NCBI GenBank assembly: GCA_903859155.1
Contig: CAIOLO010000010.1
Location: forward strand, 1-64,000
Length of the DNA: 64,000 nt
DNA from: an uncultured beta proteobacterium
GTDB lineage: Bacteria > Pseudomonadota > Gammaproteobacteria > Burkholderiales > SG8-39
Direction: 5' to 3'
Numbering within the stretch: position 1 is the stretch's first letter; each line of letters opens with the position of its first letter. Of this stretch, positions 7,611-15,335 are shown piece after piece. Made by a program: the position numbers and the translations under genes. Under the pieces are notes generated by a model that did no database searches, had not been told where the DNA came from, and saw only the letters and a list, made by a program, of their open reading frames with translations.

Positions 7611-8435
7611 TTCCCACCAGATCATGGCCGAGCGCATGCCGTCGGGCCAGTGATAGCGGCCGTCCCTGAAACTCAACCTGCGGGCCAGGGCTTCCCGTAT
7701 CTCGTCATCGAAAGCGGTGTTGCACCCCAGTCCCAGGTGGCGCCGGGCGCGCTGCAGCGCAGCGTCCAGGCTGTCGTCGGCCCAGCAACGTATGCCGGGC
7801 TCCATCACCACACTGGCATAGATGCCCATGTCGTACAGCGCCTGGTAACCCACCCAGAAGTTCGGGCTGTCGTGCGGCTGCCCGTGAACACGGCATGACA
7901 ACTCCCGCATGACGCCGTCGTGGCTGGGTATCCGCATCGCCAGAAAGCAGATACCGCGGGCCTTCAATTCCATCTTGCGCACGAATCCTGCCAGGTCCGG
8001 GCTGCTGTACATCGCATGGGAGCAAAAAGCCACGTCGTGCGGCTCCACCTGCGCATCCTCCCATGCGGCATTCACCTGACGGATGTTGCTCAAACCTTCC
8101 GCCGCTGCTTTCTGAAAAAGCGCCGCGGCCATGCCGGCAGAAGGATCCACCGCTGTGACACTCCGCGCCACGCGGGCGAAGGGAATGGCGAAACGCCCGG
8201 TGCCTGCACCAATGTCCAGCACCGTGTGTTCCGGCCGCAGCCTTTCAAGCACGAAATTCAGAAGCGTGTCGGGACGCTCGCTGGCCTTGCGTGTCGCTGC
8301 GGCATCAAAGCGGGCGGCCCGCACTGCGTTTGCCGCTTCGCGCGCGTGGCCGCCTTTGCGCTGGCCGCCCTTTTCAGGTCCGCAGGCGAGCACCGCGAGC
8401 GAGCGCCAGACTTCAGCCCAATCGGGTCCGGTCAT
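7599..8435 (-). CDS. Class I SAM-dependent methyltransferase
   Basis: A 278-residue cytoplasmic protein with a Rossmann-type SAM-binding core. Motif I is VLDIGAGTGRFAIPFARVARSVTAVDPSAGM (about residues 88-118), followed by NAAWEDA and DVAFCSHAMYSSPDLAGFVRKM. The track start at 8537 overlaps the HD gene deeply. I choose ATG 8435 (MTGPDWAEVW), which overlaps the HD stop by four bases (ATGA) and implies translational coupling. Substrate unknown. The C-terminal half has no feature I can assign to a named methyltransferase family. It is read away from the bam-like cluster with its HD partner. Confidence 0.8.
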   Translation of the reverse strand: MTGPDWAEVWRSLAVLACGPEKGGQRKGGHAREAANAVRAARFDAAATRKASERPDTLLNFVLERLRPEHTVLDIGAGTGRFAIPFARVARSVTAVDPSAGMAAALFQKAAAEGLSNIRQVNAAWEDAQVEPHDVAFCSHAMYSSPDLAGFVRKMELKARGICFLAMRIPSHDGVMRELSCRVHGQPHDSPNFWVGYQALYDMGIYASVVMEPGIRCWADDSLDAALQRARRHLGLGCNTAFDDEIREALARRLSFRDGRYHWPDGMRSAMIWWEPSR

Positions 8436-9379
8436 CGTTGCCTGCCGCTTGCCGACTCGTCGCCGCCCGAATTTTCGCTGCGGGCAATCACCGGGAGGCA
8501 AAATGACGTCTCTCCCGAATGGCCGCAGCCCGGGCAATGGAAGCGCGCGGTGAGCTTTTCACATTTGATACCCCGTTCGCGCGAATGATCAAGAACCAGG
8601 GGCCCGTCGCATTCCGGACAAGCACGCGGCACCACGATCGTCACCTCGAGGCGCTGCAGCGACGCGCCGTCGCGAGTGCGGAAATCCTCCTCGAGCACGA
8701 TGACGCGCCGCTCGAAAGAGGCGATACCCCAGCCTTCCAGTTCGCGCAGCAGATCATCGAAGAAACCGAGCGTCTTTGCGGCCTGTTCGCGCGCAAACCT
8801 GCGACCACTTTCGGTCAGCATCGAATGGGGCGCCGCCAGCGAGTAGGTGAGTTCCCGGCTGAGCGCATGGGTGAGGGCGTCGACCAGGCCACGCCCGCGT
8901 AGCGCCGCCTTGGTAAAAAACGCGCCCACGCCGAGGGAACCCAGCTTGTCCAGCCGGTCCGCGTCCTGAACGATGCGGCACGCGGCATTGCCGGGAAAAG
9001 CATCGTTGTACAGCGCACGCAAACTGCCGAGCACGACATCGATGTCGCCGCGCGGTTGACCGGCCGCCCCGAGCATCTGTTCGGCCAGGTTCGCCGCATG
9101 CTCTTCCTCCGGCACCTCATCCCGGTGGTAGGCCCCATCATGGAATTTGCCGGCATCGTGGTACAGCGCGACCAGCGACGGCAGGAACGGATCGACACCC
9201 TCCAGAAGGGCCAATTTGTAGGCAATAGCCGCGGTTCGGCGGGTATGTTCCAGAAGAAATTCCGAGGGCGCCTGTCCGGATTGATCGGTATAGCGCGCCT
9301 CGGATTCTGCCAGCGCCTTTTCGATGCGGGCATGCAGTCCGGGAATACGCGCTTCCAGCAGTTTTCTTACTTCATTCAT
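8432..9379 (-). CDS. HD-domain phosphohydrolase with C-terminal zinc ribbon
   Basis: A 315-residue protein. The HD superfamily metal site is visible as LLEHTRRTAAIAYKLALLEG, then LYHDAGKFHDGAYH (the HD pair), EEHAANLAE, and DADRLDKLG. The C-terminal part has a zinc-ribbon pattern, CPECDGPLVLDHSRERGIKCEKLTARFHCPGCGHSG (C-x2-C, C, C-x2-C). HD enzymes of this layout cleave phosphate from nucleotides or similar metabolites; the zinc ribbon may bind nucleic acid or protein. It is the first gene of a two-gene unit with the methyltransferase and is divergent from the bam-like operon, sharing its upstream region. Its biological role here is not known. Confidence 0.8.
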   Translation of the reverse strand: MNEVRKLLEARIPGLHARIEKALAESEARYTDQSGQAPSEFLLEHTRRTAAIAYKLALLEGVDPFLPSLVALYHDAGKFHDGAYHRDEVPEEEHAANLAEQMLGAAGQPRGDIDVVLGSLRALYNDAFPGNAACRIVQDADRLDKLGSLGVGAFFTKAALRGRGLVDALTHALSRELTYSLAAPHSMLTESGRRFAREQAAKTLGFFDDLLRELEGWGIASFERRVIVLEEDFRTRDGASLQRLEVTIVVPRACPECDGPLVLDHSRERGIKCEKLTARFHCPGCGHSGETSFCLPVIARSENSGGDESASGRQR

Positions 9380-9733
9380 GGTCGGGTTCCGGATTCAGCA
9401 GTTCAGGTTTCAAGCAGGGTCCGGTCGGATTTCACCTGCGCCAGGCACGCCAAATCTTACACGGCGCCGGCAAATCAACCGGACGCAAATCACGCGCCAG
9501 AATTCGCAGCAAAACCGACGCCTCGGAACAATCCTTTCCTTGCGGCATTTCTATCCCGACTCTTCCAGTAAACATTAGCGTCATATTGACCTAGCGCAAA
9601 ACAAACGGCCCAAAGCACGGGCAACATTGTCCACGAGGGGCAAGGGCTGACGGCGCCGCACCGCGTCAATATCGCAGCTCTGGGGCCTATGCGCTAACCA
9701 AACAACAAATCGAACCAGAAGCCAGGGAACATC
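9380..9733. promoter_or_regulatory. Divergent upstream region of the bam-like operon
   Basis: A 354-base gene-free stretch between the HD gene (minus) and bamD (plus); both promoters should be here. An AT-richer patch near 9565-9605 (GTAAACATTAGCGTCATATTGACC) is the likeliest promoter zone. I see no FNR-type TTGAT-N4-ATCAA site, no -24/-12 sigma-54 element and no clear palindrome. The track shows ORFs on both strands here; all look spurious. Confidence 0.4.
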
Positions 9734-10885
9734 GTGGAACCTGTAGCCCCTATCAAAGAGATTTCCGATCTGATCAAGGAGAAGGGTGGAGGGTCCTTCC
9801 AAGTCTGCTACCAATGCGGAATTTGCGACGATGTCTGTCCCTGGAACAAGGTCAGTCGCTTCAGCATGCGCAAGCTGGTGCGGCAGGCCACTTTCGGCCT
9901 GACTGAAATCGAAAGTGAGGACATCTGGCGCTGCACCACCTGCGGGACCTGCCCGCAACGCTGCCCCCGCGGTGTCGACCAGATCCAGCTGAGCGTCTCC
10001 TTGCGCAGGATCGCGACCGAATACGGGGTTTTTCCTGATTCCGTCACCCCGATAGTCACCGTGGGCGGGAGCCTCATGGCTGAAGGCAACCCCTTCAACA
10101 TGGAGCGCGCCAAACGGGCGGATTGGGCGAAGGACCTGGGGGTGAAGAGCTTCACCGAAGGAATGGAAATCCTGTATTTCCCGGGCTGTTATCTGAGCTA
10201 CGACCCGCGCATGAAGAAGGTGGCCGCCGCCACGGTCAAAATCCTCAACAAGGCCGGCGTGGATTTCGGCATCCTGGGCGCTGAGGAAAGCTGCTGCGGG
10301 GAGAGCATCCGCAAAACCGGCAACGAGGAGGCCTTCAAGCACCTTGCCAGGCAGAATATCAAGGCTTTCATCGACCACGGGGTGAAGAAGATTCTGGTCT
10401 CCTCGCCGCACTGCCTGCACACCTTCAGGAACGAGTACCCGGAATTCAGCGTCCACTTCGAGATTGTGCACATCTCCGAGTTTCTGCGCGAGCTGATCAA
10501 GGATGGCCGGCTCAAGCCGACCCGGGAATACGCAAAGAAGATGACCTTTCACGATCCCTGTTACCTGGGCCGGCACAACGGTATTTTCGACGCGCCCCGC
10601 GACGTTCTCAAGGGCATACCCGGCTCCAACCTGACCGAAATGGAGGAATCCCGGGAAAACAGTTTCTGTTGCGGCGGGGGCGGGGGCAGGATCTGGATGG
10701 ACACCCCGAAAGAGGAGCGGTTCTCCGACGTCAGATTGAAACAGGCTGTCGATGTGGGTGCCGAGGTGCTGGTGACCGCCTGTCCTTATTGCATCACCAA
10801 TTTCACCGATAGCAGCCTGCGTCTTGAGAATGGCCGGACTATTGAGATCAAGGACATCACTGAAATCGTCCAGGAAGTCATCTAA
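9734..10885 (+). CDS. bamD: BamD-like FeS oxidoreductase (HdrC-HdrB fusion type)
   Basis: A 383-residue soluble FeS protein, first gene of the bam-like operon, starting at GTG. The N-terminal part has two [4Fe-4S] ferredoxin motifs, CYQCGICDDVCPW (near residue 26) and CTTCGTCPQRCPRG (near 66). The rest carries two CCG domains as in HdrB of heterodisulfide reductase: CCGESIRKTGNEEAF with SPHCLHTF, and HDPCYLGRHNG with FCCGGGGGRIWMD near the end. In the class II benzoyl-CoA reductase complex, BamD is thought to work with BamE and BamF in electron transfer or bifurcation. Gene order with bamE only 14 bases downstream supports this. On its own the protein could belong to any Hdr-like complex; the operon decides the name. 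Confidence 0.82.
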   Translation: MEPVAPIKEISDLIKEKGGGSFQVCYQCGICDDVCPWNKVSRFSMRKLVRQATFGLTEIESEDIWRCTTCGTCPQRCPRGVDQIQLSVSLRRIATEYGVFPDSVTPIVTVGGSLMAEGNPFNMERAKRADWAKDLGVKSFTEGMEILYFPGCYLSYDPRMKKVAAATVKILNKAGVDFGILGAEESCCGESIRKTGNEEAFKHLARQNIKAFIDHGVKKILVSSPHCLHTFRNEYPEFSVHFEIVHISEFLRELIKDGRLKPTREYAKKMTFHDPCYLGRHNGIFDAPRDVLKGIPGSNLTEMEESRENSFCCGGGGGRIWMDTPKEERFSDVRLKQAVDVGAEVLVTACPYCITNFTDSSLRLENGRTIEIKDITEIVQEVI

Positions 10886-10899
10886 GAGGCCCTTACAAA

Positions 10900-13800
10900 T
10901 TGAACACCTTGCCAATTGCAGGAATGACAACCAGCAGCCCCCAGGGCGATAACATTGGCGATGTGCTGGTTGTCGGCGGCGGGATCAGCGGAATTCAAGC
11001 CTCCCTCGATCTTGCGGAAACCGGTTTCAGGGTTTTCCTGGTCGACAAGTCGCCCGCCATTGGCGGAAAGATGTCGCAGCTCGACAAGACCTTTCCCTCC
11101 AACGACTGCTCGATGTGCATCGAGTCGCCCAAGTTCATCGAGTGCAGCAGGCACCCCAACGTCAACATCCTGACCAATACCGAGGTCCTGCGCGTCGAGG
11201 GGGAATCCGGTGATTTCAGGGTCACGCTGAACCGAAAGCCCCGCTACGTCAACGAGGACATCTGTACGGGATGCAACGCCTGCGTCCAGTATTGCCCGGT
11301 TCAGGTGCCTGATCCCTACAATGAAAATCTGTCCCTGACCAAGGCCGTCCACATCCACTTTTCCCAGGCAGTACCGCTGGTCACCTACATAGACCCCAAC
11401 ACCTGCCTCTACCACCAGGACGAAAAATGCCAGATCTGTGCCGGTGTCTGTCAGCACCACGCCATCGATCTCAACCAAAAAGCCAGGAAAATGGAGGTGA
11501 AAGTAGGCGCCGTGGTGCTGTCGCCGGGCTACGAGGTTTTCAACCCGGCGGTGAGGGGCGACTTCGGCTATGGCAAGATCAAGAACGTCGTCACCAGCCT
11601 GGAGTTCGAGCGCATTCTGTCGGCCACCGGGCCTTTTGAAGGCGAGATCAAGCGTCCTTCCGACGGCAAGCATCCGCACCGCATTGCCTGGATCCAGTGT
11701 GTCGGCTCCAGGCAGGTCATTCCCGGCGGCAACACTTATTGTTCATCGGTCTGCTGCGCCTACACCCAGAAACAGGTGATCCTGGCCAAGGACCATAACG
11801 CTGAGCTCAACGCCACGGTGTTCCACAACGACATCCGCGCCTTCGGCAAGGATTTCGAGCGCTATTACCAGAGAGCGGCCAACCTCCCGGACGTCCGTTT
11901 CATCCGCAGCTACGTGTCGATCGGCCGCGAGATTCCCGGCAGCAAGAATGTCACCATCAGGTACTCAACCGACGCCGACGGGGTGAAGGAAGAGGAATTC
12001 GACATGGTGGTCCTGTCGGTCGGAATGACCGCCCCCAAGGACGGCAAGGATCTGGCGGTCAAATTCGGCATCGAGCTCGACGCGCGCGGCTTCTGCAAGA
12101 CAAACCCGCTCAATCCTCTGGAGACTTCGCGCCCCGGCGTCTTTGTCAGCGGCGCCTTCCAGGGACCGGCCGACATCCCCGAATCGGTCGTCTCGGCCAG
12201 TGGCGCCGCCGCGCTGTGCGGCCAACTGCTCGCCTACCACCGCGGCAAGCTCAGTCGCGAGCGTGAATATCCGCCGGAGCGGGATGTTTCCGAAGAAGAA
12301 CCGAAGATTGGGGTTTTCGTCTGCCACTGCGGCGCCAATATCGGGCGGGTCGTCAATGTCCCGCAAGTGGTCCATTTCGCCTCCAAACTCAAGAACGTGG
12401 TCCACGCCCAGGAGAGCCTGTTTGCCTGTTCCACGGATAACGCCCAGCAGATATCGGACGTCATCCGCGAAAAAGGGCTCAATCGCGTCGTCATCGCCGC
12501 CTGCACGCCCAGGACCCACGAACCGCTGTTCCGCGACACCGTGCGCGAAGGCGGCATCAACCAGTATTTCTTCGATATGGCGAATATCCGGGAGCATTGC
12601 GCCTGGGTCCATTCCAAGGAAAAGGACGAGGCGACCGCGAAGGCGAAGGACATCGTCAGGATGTCGGTGGCGCGAACCACTTTGTTGCAGCCGTTGCAGG
12701 AAATCCAGCTGCCGGTCAACAAGACGGTTCTCATCATCGGCGGCGGCCTGGCCGGCATGACCAGCGCATTGAACATGGCCGAACAGGGCTTCGAAGCCTA
12801 TCTGCTGGAGAAGGATGCCGACCTGGGCGGCATGGCCCGCAGGCTCCATTACACGCTGGAAGGGGTGGACGTCCAGGCGTTCATCGGCGAGCTTGCCCGC
12901 AAGGTTTTCCGGCATCCCTCGATACATGTTTTGACCGGTTCGGTCATCAAGGAAGTCATCGGATATGTGGGTAATTTCACCACCCGGTTGCTGTCCGAAG
13001 GACGCGCGCGGGAAATACGCCACGGTGCGGTCATCATCGCCACCGGCGCCGAGGAGCACAAACCAACCGAATACCTGTACGGAAACAACGACCGGGTCCT
13101 GACATTGCTCGAGCTCGAGGGGCGGATCGCCAGCAAGGAAGAAACGGTCGAGAACGCCCAGAGCGTGGTGATGATCCAGTGCGTGGGCTGCAGAACCGCG
13201 GAAAAAAATTACTGCAGCCGGGTCTGCTGCAGCCAGGCCATCAAGAACGCCCTGAAGTTGAAAGAGCGCGCCCCGGAGCGGGAGATCACCATCATCTTCA
13301 GGGATATGCGGACCTACGGCTTCAAAGAAGACTACTACCGCGAGGCTGCCAGCAAGGGCGTGCGCTTTGTTCGCTACGAACCGGAGGACAAGCCCGTCGT
13401 GGAAGCGGTCGTGGAGGGCGGGCGGAATTTTCTGCGGGTGACCGTCACTGACCCGATTCTTGGCCAGAAGCTTGCGCTGGATGCGGATCTGGTGGGATTG
13501 GCCGCTGCGGTGGTTTCATCCTCCTCGAGCCAGGAATTGTCGCGGATGTTCAAAGTGCCCTTGAATCCGGACGGCTTCTTCCAGGAAGCGCACGTCAAAC
13601 TCCGGCCGGTGGATTTTTCCGCAGACGGGGTGTTCCTGTGCGGGACTGCACACTATCCGAAGCATGTCGCCGAAACGATCAGCCAGGCATACGGCGCCGC
13701 GGCCCGCGCCATCAACGTGCTGTCAAAGAACTCCGTAACGGCCACCGGCGCCATTTGCGACGTAAATGAAAGCGCCTGCGTGGCCTGCGGCGCATGCATT

Positions 13801-13977
13801 TCCGCCTGCACTTATGACGCCATCGATTTTCATGACACGCTCCATGGCAAGAAGGCCCACGTCAATGCCGTCCTGTGCAAGGGAGACGGTCTTTGCAACG
13901 CCAAGTGCCCCACCGGGGCCATTTTCCTGAATCACTATACCGATGAAGAAATCTTCAGCCAGATCGAAGCATCGTGA
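10900..13977 (+). CDS. bamE: BamE-like, HdrA-type flavin/FeS electron-bifurcation subunit (tandem HdrA)
   Basis: A 1025-residue soluble flavoprotein made of two HdrA-like units. The first FAD site is VLVVGGGISGIQASLDLAETG (near residue 26). Next come NDCSMCIESPKFIEC, a ferredoxin-like CTGCNACVQYCPV (near 122), and CQICAGVCQHHAI. A second FAD site, VLIIGGGLAGMTSALNMAEQG, lies near residue 610. The C-terminus has two [4Fe-4S] motifs, CVACGACISACTYDA (near 960) and CKGDGLCNAKCPTGA. HdrA-type flavins bifurcate electrons. In the Bam complex this subunit is thought to drive the very low-potential ring reduction. The start is uncertain: TTG 10900 has GAGG about 11 bases upstream; ATG 10924 lies nearer the FAD motif but its AGG is too close. 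Confidence 0.85.
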   Translation: MNTLPIAGMTTSSPQGDNIGDVLVVGGGISGIQASLDLAETGFRVFLVDKSPAIGGKMSQLDKTFPSNDCSMCIESPKFIECSRHPNVNILTNTEVLRVEGESGDFRVTLNRKPRYVNEDICTGCNACVQYCPVQVPDPYNENLSLTKAVHIHFSQAVPLVTYIDPNTCLYHQDEKCQICAGVCQHHAIDLNQKARKMEVKVGAVVLSPGYEVFNPAVRGDFGYGKIKNVVTSLEFERILSATGPFEGEIKRPSDGKHPHRIAWIQCVGSRQVIPGGNTYCSSVCCAYTQKQVILAKDHNAELNATVFHNDIRAFGKDFERYYQRAANLPDVRFIRSYVSIGREIPGSKNVTIRYSTDADGVKEEEFDMVVLSVGMTAPKDGKDLAVKFGIELDARGFCKTNPLNPLETSRPGVFVSGAFQGPADIPESVVSASGAAALCGQLLAYHRGKLSREREYPPERDVSEEEPKIGVFVCHCGANIGRVVNVPQVVHFASKLKNVVHAQESLFACSTDNAQQISDVIREKGLNRVVIAACTPRTHEPLFRDTVREGGINQYFFDMANIREHCAWVHSKEKDEATAKAKDIVRMSVARTTLLQPLQEIQLPVNKTVLIIGGGLAGMTSALNMAEQGFEAYLLEKDADLGGMARRLHYTLEGVDVQAFIGELARKVFRHPSIHVLTGSVIKEVIGYVGNFTTRLLSEGRAREIRHGAVIIATGAEEHKPTEYLYGNNDRVLTLLELEGRIASKEETVENAQSVVMIQCVGCRTAEKNYCSRVCCSQAIKNALKLKERAPEREITIIFRDMRTYGFKEDYYREAASKGVRFVRYEPEDKPVVEAVVEGGRNFLRVTVTDPILGQKLALDADLVGLAAAVVSSSSSQELSRMFKVPLNPDGFFQEAHVKLRPVDFSADGVFLCGTAHYPKHVAETISQAYGAAARAINVLSKNSVTATGAICDVNESACVACGACISACTYDAIDFHDTLHGKKAHVNAVLCKGDGLCNAKCPTGAIFLNHYTDEEIFSQIEAS

Positions 13978-14070
13978 CCCGATCGCCGGCCGGATCGGAC
14001 GAACGCAGAACGTTGTCGGCGACCGCTTGATCGCGTCGATACGGATTACCGCCATGGGAGCGATTTCAGA

Positions 14071-14838
14071 ATGAGTACTGTGCACGAATTCAAACCGCGG
14101 ATTCTGGGATTCCTATGCAACTGGTGCAGCTATGCCGGGGCGGATCTGTGCGGAGTTTCACGTTACCAGTATCCGGCCAGCATGAAGATCATCAGGGTGA
14201 TGTGCTCCGGTCGGGTCGACCTCGAATTCGTGCTGCGGGCATTCGCCAAGGGCAACGACGGCGTCTTCATCGGCGGTTGCTGGCTCGGGGAATGCCATTA
14301 CATCACCGAGGGAAATTACGACGCCCTGAGCATGATGCATCTGGGCAAGAAACTGCTCGAAAGCGCGGGACTGAACCCGGACCGGTTGCGGCTCGAATGG
14401 GTCTCCGCATCCCAGGGAATCCGCTACGCGGAGGTGGTTACCGATTTCACCGAAAAGCTCAAGGTCCTCGGTCCGATCGGCACCGGCGAAGGCATGGACG
14501 AGAACACGCTCAAGCTCAAGCTGGAGGCAATCACGAAACTGCTTCCCTACGTCAAGCTGGTTGAGAGGGAAAAAATAAGGGTGCACTTCGAGAACAAGGC
14601 CGAATACGAGGAGTACTTCGCCAGCGACCAGCTGAAATCGCTGTTCAATGAACTGATCGCGGACAAACTGGCGGTCAGCCAGATCATGTCGCTGCTGCAG
14701 GCAAAGGCCCTGTCCACCGGGGAGATTGCCAGCGGTCTTGGCATGAGCGCAGCGGAAGTGACCAAGCATCTCAAGAGTTCGGCCAGGCAAAGGCTGATCA
14801 GATTCGACGACAACCAGAAGCGTTACGCGCTCGCCTGA
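14071..14838 (+). CDS. bamF: BamF-like, MvhD-type FeS protein with C-terminal helix-turn-helix-like extension
   Basis: A 255-residue protein. The first 140 residues match the MvhD/FrhD delta subunit that passes electrons to HdrA: ILGFLCNWCSYAGADLCGVSRYQYP, then IRVMCSGRVDLEFVLRAFAKGNDGVFIGGCWLGECHY. The metal-binding cysteines are all Cys codons; no in-frame TGA is read through, unlike the selenocysteine-containing BamF described in Geobacter. The C-terminal 60 residues (ELIADKLAVSQIMSLLQAKALSTGEIASGLGMSAAEVTKHLK) look like a winged helix-turn-helix. It follows bamE by 93 bases and precedes bamG by 44. It most likely links BamE to the BamGHI module. Confidence 0.82.
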   Translation: MSTVHEFKPRILGFLCNWCSYAGADLCGVSRYQYPASMKIIRVMCSGRVDLEFVLRAFAKGNDGVFIGGCWLGECHYITEGNYDALSMMHLGKKLLESAGLNPDRLRLEWVSASQGIRYAEVVTDFTEKLKVLGPIGTGEGMDENTLKLKLEAITKLLPYVKLVEREKIRVHFENKAEYEEYFASDQLKSLFNELIADKLAVSQIMSLLQAKALSTGEIASGLGMSAAEVTKHLKSSARQRLIRFDDNQKRYALA

Positions 14839-14882
14839 CCGACGCGCGCGGACCACTGACATGAACGACGGGAACCGAGATC

Positions 14883-15335
14883 GTGGATAGCAGCGTAATC
14901 GAACGGATCATCGACAAGCATCATGGCGAAGCCGGATCGCTGATCCAGATATTGCTGGACATCCAGAATGAACTGCGCTGGCTGCCCGGTGCAGCGCTGG
15001 AGATGGTCGCCGAGAAATTGCAGGTACCCATGAGCCGGATACAGCATACGGTGACCTTCTACAAGGCCTTCAGCCTGGTTCCAAAAGGGCGTCACGAAAT
15101 TAACCTCTGCATGGGTACCGCCTGCCATGTCCGCGGCGCCACGCGCATCCTCGAAATGATCGAAACCGTCACCGGCCTGCAGCCGGGGGAAACCGATGCG
15201 GACATGAAATTCAGCCTGGACACCGTCAATTGCCTGGGTTGCTGCGCCATAGGACCGGTGATGGAAATCGATGAACAGCATCTGGGCAAGCTGGTGCCGG
15301 ACAGGACCGCTGCACTGTTGAAAAAATATGATTAA
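14883..15335 (+). CDS. bamG: BamG-like, NuoE-type [2Fe-2S] subunit
   Basis: A 150-residue thioredoxin-fold [2Fe-2S] protein of the NuoE/HydC family. Its four cluster ligands lie in CMGTACHVRGA and LDTVNCLGCCAIGPVMEI. The N-terminal helical part (IERIIDKHHGEAGSLIQILLDIQNELRWLP) is typical. It starts at GTG 14883 and its stop overlaps the start of bamH by eight bases, so the two are coupled. In NADH-linked bifurcating enzymes NuoE- and NuoF-like subunits form the NAD(H) module; here they would connect the benzoyl-CoA-reductase-like core to NAD(H) or another two-electron carrier. Confidence 0.83.
   Translation: MDSSVIERIIDKHHGEAGSLIQILLDIQNELRWLPGAALEMVAEKLQVPMSRIQHTVTFYKAFSLVPKGRHEINLCMGTACHVRGATRILEMIETVTGLQPGETDADMKFSLDTVNCLGCCAIGPVMEIDEQHLGKLVPDRTAALLKKYD

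Noticed and set aside
9581-10930. 449-residue minus-strand ORF opposite bamD
   Set aside because: A shadow of bamD. The FeS motifs are only on the plus strand, and the reverse frame reads as low-information sequence.
11965-13059. 364-residue minus-strand ORF inside bamE
   Set aside because: A shadow of bamE with no domain signature.
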